Position numbers and translations under genes: made by a program
The notes under the pieces: generated by a model
The model's database searches: none
What the model saw: the letters and a program-made list of their open reading frames with translations, nothing else
Told to the model about the DNA's origin: nothing
In this document: positions 32,676 to 43,039 of the stretch, in pieces
How the letters are laid out: every line of letters starts with the position of its first letter
How positions within the stretch are numbered: the stretch's first letter is position 1
From: Narthecium ossifragum
Lineage: Eukaryota > Streptophyta > Magnoliopsida > Dioscoreales > Nartheciaceae
Direction: 5' to 3'
Assembly: GCA_963920575.1 (NCBI GenBank)
Contig: OY986971.1
Span: forward strand, 9,550,779 to 9,614,778
Length of the DNA: 64,000 bases

Positions 32676-34246
32676 TGATAAGACGTGAAAAGTGCATAAA
32701 TCACCCTTTTAACTTGGCCTTGTTAGTCTCCGAGCAAGGCCTTACTGATGGATTTTACCCTATTACAGGTACAAGTGCCCTCAACGAGGATTGGATCAAG
32801 TTCCGAGCTTAAACGATGTCATTCGGGCCACTTTTTATGAAGAAGATCGATCCTGTATTGATGAAGGATCGATCCTTTGAAGTGCTTTAAGAAGGAGCCA
32901 ATCAAGACAACAAGGATCGATCCTATGACATGAGAGGATCGATCATTTTTGTGCATTTTCCCAGTGACAGAACGCAAATTCTAGAGGATCGATCTTCACA
33001 CACTGGAGGATCGATCTTCATCGGGGCGCAGCCAGAATTCAAGAAGAAAAGATCGATCCTTTCCTATGGGAGGATCGATCCTTCACGGGACCAGCGATCA
33101 CACGAAGCGAATGATCGATCCTTCACCCTATGAGGATCGATCCTTTGATGCCAGCCGAGCAAAATCAATGGCCCAGATCTAATCCGAGTGGGGGAGGCTT
33201 GTTTACTATAAATAGACCCCTTAGGGGGGATTTTGGGCTTCTCTTAGTCTTCTCCAGCCCTTCTAGGTTTCTTACCCAATTGAGAGGACTTCTTGGAGGG
33301 AATCCATGGGAGGGGAGCTTCATCAACCTCCATCCATGCATCCAACCAAGATGAGTAGCTAACTTCCTATCTCTTGGGATTTCCATGTAGTTGTAGGATT
33401 CTTTTGTAGTTTTCCTGGGGTTTTTGATGTGTAATCTTTGGGATTGATCTATTGTATGGATTTGAGCCTCATTTCCTTATCTTTGTACATGGATTTCATA
33501 TGTTGAATGGATGAATGCCTTTCTTTGGTATGAGTTAGGACTTGTGCATGATAGGTGTTTGTTGTATTGCTCCAATGAGTTGGATGTGCTAGAAACACAT
33601 CCAATGACATTGGGAGGATTACTAGCCCTAGATTAGAGATTAGGGATGCTAGAACCATCCCTATCTCTCTAATCAAAGGATCCATTCTATCTTTCTCTTA
33701 CATTGGATTCGAGGTGCTAGAGCCATCTCGATCCAATGCCCGACTCCATGCAATATCTTTTTCTTGCGACGAATCGATCTTAATCGAAGGTTCGTTAGCG
33801 ACGATAGAAGCTAATTACTCATTCGTCGACTTTGTGAATGTGATTATTTCCGGCGGATGATCCTAAACCGACTTCCGTTGAGCGATAAGTGAGGCTAACC
33901 ACCCGCGTGTCGACTTCTTGATTTCGATCGTCCCAATTGGATTACACACCTTAATTCCTTCGGAGGCTACATTAGGACCTACAATGAAATGGAGATCCCA
34001 AGACCTCTATATATTAGTTACATTTCTCTTCATTTAGTCAATTGCTTTAATAGACATTAATCCAAAACCCAAATCATTTTAGCTAGTTGTTTGGGGTTAT
34101 CTATCGAGTATGTTAGTCAATTCTCATTTTCCTGCGGATCGACCCGGACTCCCGCTAGCTACGTAGTAGTTAGTTCAGATTCGGTATAAATTGTAAATCT
34201 TTGACGCCCTAGTCACTTTTAACGACGAGTGGTTTGGGTTCCGTCA
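32676..34246 (+). repeat. 3' LTR of the Athila element, uninterrupted
   Basis: The LTR runs TGATAAGACG to GGTTCCGTCA, 1571 bp. It has the palindrome modules (from 32845), the TATA box at 33207-33214, and at 33967-33978 the empty target site ggctacattagg that was hit in the 5' LTR. It is followed by the target duplication AGCGC. Confidence 0.94.
33207..33214 (+). promoter_or_regulatory. TATA box of the Athila 3' LTR
   Basis: TATAAATA is in the same context as in the 5' LTR. From here transcription could read out into 34247 onwards. Confidence 0.55.
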
Positions 34247-34291
34247 AGCGCAGACCACCGAACGGAGCCGGGAGAGGAGGTCGGGAGAGGG
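34247..34291. repeat. Minisatellite, middle part between Athila and solo LTR A3
   Basis: The 45 bases begin with the Athila target duplication agcgc and read agaccaccgaacggagccgg then gagaggaggtcgggagaggg. They continue the array left of 17993 and end in gaggg, the target duplication of LTR A3. Confidence 0.85.
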
Positions 34292-36750
34292 TGTGAGGAC
34301 CTGTCCCTCCAGTCCTGGGTCGACCGCCTGGGTCGGGCCCGTGGCTCGTTGTGGACCGCAAGGGCAATTTGGTAAATTGCGCCTTATTGGTTTGTTTCAT
34401 ACCCGCGTGTGCACACACTGACCTTGTTTGTGTTAGTGCTTGATTAGAATGGTTAGGTTGACCCGGGATCAGAAGATCCCAGCTCGGGCGCGCTGAAGCT
34501 TGCTTTTAGGCAGCTTACGGCCCTTGAGCGATCGCTCGCTCCTAGGAGCGATCGATCGGACTCATGAGCGAGTCGGTGGGTTTTTGACCCGTTTGGATCG
34601 ATCCAAACTTTTTGGATCAATCTAGCCTATCTTGGATCCAGCCTATCTTGGATCGATCCATTTTGTCCTTGGATCGATCCGGGTACTGCGCAGGGCAGTT
34701 GAGGTTGCAGCAAAGCAGTTGAGCTTCCGTCGTCCTCCATTGTCAGGAGAAGAGAGGACCTCTCCTCCCCTTTTCCCCACCTTCCCCGACCTTCCCCGAT
34801 CTTCCCCTTCTTTCTCCTTCTCTTCTTCCTTCTCTTCTTCTTCCTTCTTTCTTTCTTCTTCCCGCAAGCTCTGCTTGCTCTGTTTCCTTCCGGGGCAGCC
34901 ACCTTGCTCTTCGTCGTTCTCCCTCCTCCGACCACCATTTTGGGAGCTTGAAGGCTCGTTGGAATCGTGGCGACGTGAGGACGATCACTGATATGGGTTG
35001 GAGCTTGGTTAGCAGCTGGTTAGCGGGGAATCAGCCGAGAATTAGCGCAGTTCGGTAGGTTTTTCTAGCTACGAGAGTGTTTAATGGGTTTCGTTAAATC
35101 TAGCCGTTAGATCTTGATGAAATTGTGTTGTTGGATGCATCTTGTCTATTAGAATTACTGATATAAGTTTCATGATCTTTGGTTGAGATTTGAGTAGGAT
35201 TTATGCATGATTAATCTCGAATTTTCCGATTTTCTGCTGTTCTTGAAGAACAGCCGGCTTGCGGCGAGTTTTTCGGCTTGTACGTGTATGATCTTGGCTT
35301 TTGATAAGCATAAGAGTTGTAGATCTCTTCGTTAGCTTTCCATTCCAGTTTATTTCATATTTTTCCAATTTTTCTACGAATTGTGGTGATTTTTCTCGTG
35401 GCCTGCGACGAGGCTGATCTGAAGCTGGTATGAAGCTTTGGATCGATCCAAATGTTACGGATCGATCCCAAGCTGACTGATGGCGTTTTATGGAGTTTCG
35501 ATTAGCTATTTTGATTAATGTTTTCCCGTTAATCCAACCGTTGAATGATCATGGATTTTGGATATGTTGATCCCGACATGTAGATCTACTGGTATTTAAG
35601 TTGGATCTTGAATCCGACGTCGTTTGGACATCGGATCGACGGGGTCAACTAGCTGCTTGTAGAGAACTTTTTGGTGTTTTAAGTATAATATTATAAGCTC
35701 GGATTATAATAATATATTTTACTGTTCATCGAAGTTTTCGAGGTTGCTTCCCGTTGCAGGAGTCCGCGGTTGACGGTCATGGTACCGTCGTAATGCCGGG
35801 ACCCGCTGCGGATCGGCTGGCAGCGGTTGGTAGTACCGCTGCAGCGATCCTGTTGGACTTGTATGCTACCTTGACATACTGTTGCATGCCTTTTTCCTCT
35901 TGCTTATGTATGTTCATAGCATACATTCTCTGTTGTGCATTAGTTGCATAGTTAGGGCGTGGGTGATTTGTGGATCGCCGTCCCGAGGCTGGAAGCTCGG
36001 ATTTAGCCCTAGGACCGGGGTTGGGTAGCTTGATCCAGGTTCGAATTGTGGTGTCCAGTCAAACTTGATGATAGGCTTAGATGACTGGTACACATGTTGC
36101 TTGGTGATTATAGAGGTCGTGTCGGCCTTGAGTCAGATGCTGAGGTGTAGCCGGTGTCCCACTGTGCTGACCCTGGGGTAGAGGTGTGGTCTACTCAGCA
36201 GTGCTTTTTCCCGCCTGCAGTGTCAGGTTCCTGCAGTTGTGTGTCGCCAATGCTGTTCCTGCTACTGAGTGCTGCCCCTGGGCCTCAGGGACACGCGGTG
36301 GGGTTATGGGGCCCCTGTATACACCCAGGTCTCACTTGAGGACGACACTCTTGCGTTCCCCTTCCTTCTGTGTGACGTAGTGTAGAACCCTACTGAGCTT
36401 TATGCTCACTCCTACCCGGGCTGCGTTTGCAGGTGCCCCTACCGAGCTGGTGTTTGGTGGCGCGGCGGCGTCTGGCGGGGTTTGAAGACCGGTGATCCCT
36501 TTCTACACTTTTGTTATAGTTAGTCTCCTACGGGAGTATGATGTATAAACTGTTGTAACCCCTTTGAGGTTTTTAAATATTATATTATATCTTTTGAGGT
36601 TTGAAATTATTGTATTATTCAGGGGTGCTTATGAACTGTTTAATGAAATCAGTAAGTTGGGGGGAACCCCTCGCCATTATTTCCGCATTTAGTTAGGTTC
36701 CGGTTCGCGTCGCCCGGCCCGGTTGGGCTTTCGCGGGTCGGGGCGCGACA
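34292..36750 (+). mobile_element. Solo LTR A3 (Tekay/Del group), TSD GAGGG
   Basis: TGTGAGGACC to GGGGCGCGACA, 2459 bp, flanked by gaggg at 34287-34291 and 36751-36755. It shares the terminal blocks, CT-rich leader (about 34750-34860), degenerate AT palindrome pair (about 35681-35715) and end region with A1 and A2. It carries a different set of GATCGATC sites (34525-34679 and 35441-35467). It landed in the minisatellite only 45 bp from the Athila element. Confidence 0.93.
34525..34679. repeat. GATCGATC/GCGATCGC palindromes in LTR A3
   Basis: Palindromes include GAGCGATCGCTC near 34526, GATCGATC near 34550, TTTGGATCGATCCAAA near 34592, and GATCGATC at about 34651 and 34672. Spacing is looser here (16-21 bp) than the 22 bp seen elsewhere, and a GCGATCGC variant appears. 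A second pair is at 35441 and 35460 (19 bp apart). Confidence 0.8.
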
Positions 36751-37006
36751 GAGGGGGAGACGAGCGGGCGCGGACCACCGAACGGAGCGAGACGCGTACG
36801 CACGCTGGACGCCGGGAGAGGGGAGGCAGTTCGGGAGAGGCGGAGGCGAATCCACCGAGAGAGAGAGAGAGAGAGGGAGGGATTAGACAACCTAGCTAGG
36901 TAGTTTGAACGAGGGTGAGAAATAGTAGGGCATCGGGTCGAGCCTGAACGAGATTTGTTGAACCCGGTCGATCGTGTCCGACGACCGACGGGCCTTCCAT
37001 GGATTA
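36751..37006. repeat. Minisatellite right end, GA run and short spacer
   Basis: The array resumes as gaggggga then gacgagcgggcgcggaccac and fades by about 36850. A GA dinucleotide run follows at about 36858-36876. The rest up to 37006 shows no gene. Confidence 0.7.
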
Positions 37007-37280
37007 ATTGGTCAGTCGCATCGCACCGACCAAAGATTGCTTGGTCGGCCGCATCCGACCAACAAAAGTTACTTGGACGGTGGAATGTGATCGACCAAGG
37101 ATTACTTTTTTGGTCACATCCGACCAACCAACGGTTCCTTGATGGGTGGCATCCGACTGACCAAGGGTTACTTGGTCGGTGGAATGTGATCGACCAAGGA
37201 TTAATTGGTCAGTGGCATCCGACCAACCAAAGGTTACTTGGTCGGTGGCATCCGACCGAGCAAGAATTAATTGGTCGGTT
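37007..37280. repeat. Tandem repeat of about 33-36 bp, cca-accaa / ttggtcggtgg units
   Basis: Roughly eight units have the form ttacttggtcggtgg, then catccgaccaaccaagg, with alternating variants (catccgacc or aatgtgatcgacc). Each unit contains ttggtc and its complement gaccaa, so the array is dyad-rich. It ends just before solo LTR A4. Confidence 0.85.
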
Positions 37281-37593
37281 CCTCTAGCCGAATAAATAAC
37301 ATATGAACTGTGAGGACCTGTTCCTCTAACCTGACTTAACCGCATAGGTCGAGGGACATTTTCCTATTGGTTTGGTTTCGCATCGGGTGCGATCGGGCGA
37401 TCGTATTGGCATTTTAGACCATAGGAGTGATTTGGTAAAATTGCGCCATGACGGTCGGTTTTACACCCGCGTTATGCACACTGCCTTGGATTGATGTATG
37501 TGATTGATTATAACCTTAGGGGTGTTTCCGATAGGAAGATCAGATATCGATCAGGAATGATCGAATCGGACAACCAAGATCGTTTCAGATCTC

Positions 37594-37600
37594 TATAAAA
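37594..37600 (+). promoter_or_regulatory. TATA box of solo LTR A4
   Basis: TATAAAA is followed after about 15 bp by a long CT run (ccttcctttccctctctctc), the usual plant LTR promoter and leader arrangement. In this LTR the palindrome array lies downstream of the promoter. Confidence 0.6.
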
Positions 37601-38182
37601 ACCCTTCCTTTCCCTCTCTCTCCTCCTTTTTCCTTCTCTCCCCCCCTCTCTCCTATTGGCTGCCGGATTGGAGCTCAGGCTGTGATTTTTCGGCGCGGAT
37701 CCGCGACAATCAGAGTGGAGGATCTTCTAGATCACCTGCACGTCTATAAATGTAGGTGTTTCTACCCAATTCCTATGAATTGGTTTACCTAGGATTTGTT
37801 TTATGTGGTTTTGATGTGTTTATATTTATTGGAATGTTATGTAACTTGATAGAGTAGTGTAGTAGAGTGTTTAGAACACTTCTACTTTGTCAATTTCGTA
37901 TTCTATCAGATGAATCCTGTATTTTTCATCGTTTCGTCGATTCTCATCGATTTTCGGCTATTTCGGCTTGGATATGAAATTTACCTGTCAGAACTTGGAT
38001 TTCTTAGTGTCATTAGGTTCCCCACTATCAATCGCACATCCCTCCAAAGTTTTGTTTGATTCGGATTGGTTTTGATAAATCGAATCCAAGAAATTTGGTT
38101 TTCAGCACTATTCACTGTACCAGCCGACATATGAAGGATCGATCTATCTTTTGTTTGTCAGGGTTCTGTCTCGTCTGAAAAA

Positions 38183-38460
38183 GATCGATCTTCTTGTGCT
38201 AAGAAGATCGATATCTTCCTTGACAGAGGGTGCTCTTGGGGAAGATCGATCTTCTTGGGAAGGAAGATCGATCCCTTGTTCCCTAAACAGAATGCTCTCT
38301 TGGTGAAGAACGATCTTCTTGGGTAAGAAGATCAATCCTTCTTTCCCAGACAGAACGCTCTCTTAAGGAAGATCGATCCTCTTGTGAGGAAAGATCGATC
38401 TCTTCCTTGACAGAGTGCACGTAGATAGAAGATTGATGTTCTTGGGTAAGAAGATCGATC
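38183..38460. repeat. Five paired GATCGATC modules in solo LTR A4
   Basis: Pairs are at 38183/38206 (23 bp), 38244/38266, 38308/38330 (first site GAACGATC, second GATCAATC), 38371/38393 and 38431/38453 (first site GATTGATG), 22 bp each except the first. Pairs recur every 60-64 bp, and between them lies tgacaga or a decayed form plus gctctctt. The intervening bases are commonly ttctt...aagaa, extending the dyad to about 13 bp per arm. Confidence 0.92.
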
Positions 38461-38758
38461 TCTTATACGCTGATTGTTATGTATGATTCGGATTTTAATG
38501 ATTTTGATTTCTTTTCAATGTGCATCTCTTGCATGTCGTTCCAAACGATGTTTAGCGATGAGTATGATGTTTTACTTGGGATTTCAACGCATTTGATTGG
38601 AGACGCATATTTTTGAGAGAATTTATGTGTTTATCGATTTTATTCGATTTCTCCGATTTTGTCGATCAATTGCTTCCTGATCGACTCGATACCTTAGTAT
38701 ATCATGTTGATGCATGTTTAGGACTACCCATTGACCCTCTATGGATTTGACGGATTCT

Positions 38759-39150
38759 TGGAGAGGTTTTATGTTAAGGTTTTCAGTTGTAAGATTTATT
38801 TGCATATCTTGTATGCTTAGAATAAATGCCTAGGGTCGGCGGTGTGCGCGTTTCTATTTTCTTTATGGATCAATCGAGGGAGTCACACCCCTTGAGAGTG
38901 TGTAGAATAAATGGGCCGAAGGTGTGCCCTACTGTTTTAATATAACACAACTGATGGAGAGGTTTTATGTTAAGGTTTTTAGTTGTAAGATTTATTTGCA
39001 TATCTTATATGCTTAGAATAAATGCCTAGGGCCGGCGGTGTGCGCGTTTCTACTTTCTTTATTGATCAACCGGGGGAGTCACGCCCCTTGGGAGTGTGTA
39101 GAATAAATGAGCCGAATGTGTGTCCTACTGCTTTAATATAGCACAACTGA
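38759..39150 (+). repeat. 196-bp tandem duplication in solo LTR A4
   Basis: The block beginning tggagaggttttatgttaag at 38759 recurs at 38955 with few changes (ggtcggcgg/ggccggcgg, cacaccccttg/cacgccccttg). Part of this unit (agtcatgccccttggga, aaatggccgaaggtgtgcc) also occurs once in LTR A7 near 63140-63195, so it is an LTR-group sequence that was duplicated only here. Confidence 0.88.
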
Positions 39151-39754
39151 TTGCCGACGTGCGCTGGGGGTAGTAGTGTAAAATGGTGGTTTCATTGATT
39201 GCTTGAATGTTTGGGTAACTTGGTTGGTAAAATTATTGTTGTACTTGTAGATCAGTTATCTACGAGATAATTGTGGAACCTTAGCCTGTCGGGTGCCGGA
39301 GTGCACTGAAAGCTATTGTATAATGACGTCGCCGATTGTTGTTAAATTGTTAAAGAATCAAGTTGGATTGCCAGCTGGACAGACTTTTGGAGGCGCGTCG
39401 ACTTCCAGGGGCGCTTGGGGTTGTTGTGGGATACCTGTTGTACTTTGGTAGATTTTGTATACAGACATCCCTCGAGGATTTTGTTAAATATATATTTTCC
39501 CTATTTGAGGAATTTTGATAAATCTATATATGATGTTTAAATAGTACAACTTGATGTTAACTTAATAGAATCATTTTTCTTTTATCCTTAAGTTTCAATT
39601 GCTAGCAGCTTGTTAGAATTTTAGATTTGCCATTAGAAGTCAAATGTTTAAATTAACTCTGAATTCTGCAATATATCGCGTCAGAATGGAAGTGAATAGT
39701 AGTAGGAACCCTCACGCCCCAGACCGGATGGGTTTTCTGAGTCAGGTTGTGACA

Positions 39755-40086
39755 TGAATGGTTTCAAAGTGTTGATCAGAGACGGACGATTCAGTTTAAC
39801 GCAAACGCGCCAACACCACCGGTGCCTGTCAAAGCTGGAGGTCGCTGAATGCTAGCAAGGTCGGGAGCCGTCCGAAGGTAGAGGATAAGGGTAAAAGAGG
39901 AATATTATAAAAATATTAAGCATACACAGTAAAAAGCTAATATTTTTAAAATTCAACATGTGTACTTAGAAATTAGGGTGTTCCTAGTGAAAACAATGGT
40001 GTATTTAGAACCACCCTTTCGGCTTTCAATAGGTAGGTGGCCATGTGTCACCGGGAAAATAAGGGAACAAAATTTAGTCGCTTACT
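39755..40086. other. Short spacer between LTR A4 and an LTR fragment, no gene
   Basis: The first 60 bases could be a Ty3/gypsy gag scrap (ttcagtttaacgcaaacgc translates to IQFNANA), but this is too short to support. Nothing else is recognised. Confidence 0.3.
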
Positions 40087-41110
40087 TGTCCGATGATGGC
40101 GCCAAGAGACCCCCTTGTCGAGCCCGCACACCGCCGCCGCGCGCCGCTTGTGCTCCGCTCGCGCGTTGCCTGTGAGTCGTTTGTGCACCGCTTGTGCACT
40201 CCGCCTGGCAGCCAGACTGCCTCTTGACCACTCCTCTTTTTTGCCTTGCACACACAAAACTCACACGAATTTGGGTAAGGGATGAGATCCCAACTCCTTT
40301 ATTGACTAGTGATTACAAGAACCCTCTTCTCTCGCCCCTAACCCTTTGGAGTACAATCACTCTCAATACAAGAAGCTCTCAACCGAAAATCCTATAAGAA
40401 CCACCCAATTCTTCTACCTCACGATCACTCAATCCCTCCTGGATCTTCAATCCGTGAGTTTGCCCATAACCCAGCTCTCTTCACAGCCGACCTTTTTATA
40501 TAGAGGAGAGTCCACGACTTGCTCAGTTTGGCCTCCATGGCCTAACTGCCTTTCGCCGGGCGAGTCGAGTCATCGTCCCGCTAGAACTCCCGCACAAATA
40601 GGACTTTCCCTATGCCAAAACTTTCCTTTGCCGCGCTAAGTCCTTCCAAGATCCCAATCCAAGAGAAATTAGGATTTTTGCATAGCTGGTTTTCTCCAGC
40701 TGGCCAACCGCGTCGCGCCTGGGCATTCCGAGTTCTTGTCCGACTAGGACTTCGTCGCCTAGCCGCGTCGTGTGCGTGCTCTGTGTGCCATCACGCGTGC
40801 CGCGCGCCTTCTTGGGTTGCCTTAGTGCGCGTCACACTCGCTTGCTTCATTCGCTTACTTCATCGCATGACGCGACATACTTCATCTTGGCTCGAGTCAT
40901 CGTGCCATCTTCGAAATCCGCCATGCCGCGTCGTGCCATCACGCATATCGCGCGCCTCCATGGTTGCCTCGCCGCGCCTCCCGCTCGATAGGATCCCTTC
41001 ATGGCTCGGCAAGTTTTGCTTTGGCTCGGACCGTCGTGCCATTTTCAACTTTCACCGCGCCATCTTCAAGATCCCTCGTGTCATGGTCGTGTCATGGGCT
41101 CCTCTTGACA
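40087..41110 (-). mobile_element. LTR or LTR fragment related to the LTR at 9191-11677
   Basis: It shares with 9191-11677, in the same orientation, the tgtc...atgatggcg-caagac end, the acacacaaaa region, a TATATA box (about 40495), tggcctccatggcc, ctttccttt-ccgcg and the gtccgactaggac block. It ends cctcttgaca at 41110. No target duplication could be found, so it may be a fragment and its limits are approximate. Confidence 0.7.
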
Positions 41111-43039
41111 GCATGTCCAGCATAGGGACCTCAACAACACATGCTATGACAGTGACCTTTAGCTTTAGTCCATCCTATGAGTTATCACTTATCTCATGCA
41201 GACAGAAAAGATGCTTGTCTTATAGTTTCACAATCTATGGGAATCTCTCTGTTGCGACTAAAATACAAAAAAAGGAGATGTTCTGAGATATGCTCTCCAA
41301 TTTCTAGGGACATGTAACACCTTTTAGGCAAACAAAAAGACTAAAATTTGTTCTAGAACAACACGGGAAACAAGGGAAAGCATATAAGAACAGAACATGC
41401 TGATAGATGGGGTAAATTAAAACACTATTAGCTAGAACTTGATGTCTTTATAGAATAGTTACCAAATCATGTAGTCGGTGTACAACAGTTATAACCACCC
41501 AGCCGACAGCACTGACATGCTTGACTTAGGTCGAGATGACCGTGGATGGAATTTATGAACCGTGGTTTTTTGGCTCAGCTATCAAAAAAAAAACGACAGA
41601 TAGATGTGGGAAAGAAAGGTCCCTGACAATTTTCAGGATTCGAAAAGCGCGAAAACATGGTTGATACTGCAAGTTCATAGGGCCTGCATGCAATTGCTAT
41701 ATGAAATCCAGAAAATGAATAATATTTGCTACTTATCACCAAGTAAACAAGCTGTGTCTGAGAAAAAAGTCTTATTACCTCATTTTGTTTCTCACACAAT
41801 TCAAAGATTTGGTTTCTACTCTGAACGGATTGCACAGAACTAAAGAAGCATTATTTTGGGCCAACCAGATGCGAATTTCAGGTTAGCTTACCACAAAGAG
41901 AAAACAAAGAACAAGAATTTGGAGGCAGAAATTGCCACGAATGGAAGTAATTGTCATATAAATAAGAAAGAGTTGAGATTCAACCAAAGCATCATGATAG
42001 GGGCAGTTTGCGAACCCTTCGGTCACCAATTAGTTGCTTGGCATTTGTATATATAACAGTAGAATTTAGGGACCCCTAAGCAACGATAAGAGGCTCGAAA
42101 TAACAAACTCAACTAAACAATCCTTTTTTTCCAGCTGCAAAAAAGCACACAACTCAGTTACCCAATGTCACATTGGTTGATATCTTGATGACTTTTGATA
42201 CCTATCAAGAATTTTAAGTTGAAATCAACTGATGGTCCAGCAAAACCATATGTCTACTTTGTAAGCACCTTTAAAAACCTTTCCATCTAAAAGTTTTGAT
42301 CCACAACAATACTGATGTTCAATTGCTGCTGCTGATTTGAATACTCGTGTCAGATTTCCCCATGTCCACAATCACAGTCCAATCACAGTTTGTATGAAGA
42401 ATCCTTATTGTCTTTTTCTTTAACCATGCTTAAATTCTTCACATACTTTGGTGACTACGCAGAACATTTGTGATATGCAAAACTCTGTTCCCACCCACCA
42501 TGCTATTTACAAACCAAACCTGGACCACACGTCACTACTCTGATTATACATATGCAAAACTAAGATAGCTATTTACTCACAAGGCTTTTCCTCTTCTGTT
42601 TGCATTCTCTTGTTGGATCGTGCGCCAAAATCTGACTAGTCTTCGAGAAAACATGTTGTGAAAAAGAAATACTGCCTGCATGCATCAGACAAGAGCTTCA
42701 ATTATCTGAAGAACTCCTTGATACCTTAAATACCACAGTAAGAAATTATTTAGCATATTCCTCTATTAAAGTGCGACAAACATATGGATCCACTGATACC
42801 AATCAATTACATCTATGCTCTCTTCCTGCATAGTTTATAACATGGAGGGGGGAAAATCTTGTAAAGTGTACCAGTCATCTTTGTAGCTCTTTATATCAAA
42901 CCCAACTCCTATGTGTATCTCGAGCTCTCATTAGCAGTTCTAAAGCCCCAGGAATCCAACACCAAGCACCAGTCCTGCTCATATTGCCATTTAAGAGTCC
43001 CCACAGGATGAGAGGATTCAAGTCGAGTGTGTCAAGATC
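41111..43039. other. Region downstream of the DUF829 gene, no supported gene
   Basis: This AT-rich sequence contains the 3' untranslated part of the gene at 43040-47491 (extent unknown). A minus-strand segment at about 41765-41825 reads QSRNQIFELCEKQNE just before gtaata and could be a further exon, but nothing links it to a family. Confidence 0.4.

Larger units (their letters stand above)
17993..34246 (+). mobile_element. Nearly complete Athila-lineage Ty3/gypsy retrotransposon, TSD AGCGC
   Basis: The element is bounded by LTRs starting TGATAAGACG and ending GGTTCCGTCA, with a perfect 5-bp duplication AGCGC at 17988-17992 and 34247-34251. It has a tRNA-Asp primer site, gag-pol in the order gag, protease, RT, RNase H, integrase, an additional ORF downstream of pol, and a polypurine tract against the 3' LTR. 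These are Athila traits. Its coding region has only one stop and one single-base frameshift. The left LTR contains solo LTR A2, so that insertion is younger. By eye the two LTRs differ by roughly two dozen substitutions over about 1570 bp, mostly transitions. Confidence 0.93.
37309..39754 (+). mobile_element. Solo LTR A4, diverged member of the TGTGAGGACC group, TSD TGAAC/TGAAT
   Basis: It starts TGTGAGGACCTG and ends GGTTGTGACA, 2446 bp. Flanking pentamers are tgaac (37304-37308) and tgaat (39755-39759), one mismatch. It keeps the terminal block with ggtaaaattgcgcc and the acacccgcg block of the group, but the body is distinct. It has a TATA box followed by a CT-rich leader, a palindrome module array (38183-38460) and a 196-bp tandem duplication. 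Confidence 0.85.

Noticed and set aside
41604..41843. 79-residue plus-strand frame downstream of the DUF829 gene
   Set aside because: No similarity recognised; the opposite strand is equally open and looks slightly more exon-like, but evidence is insufficient for either.
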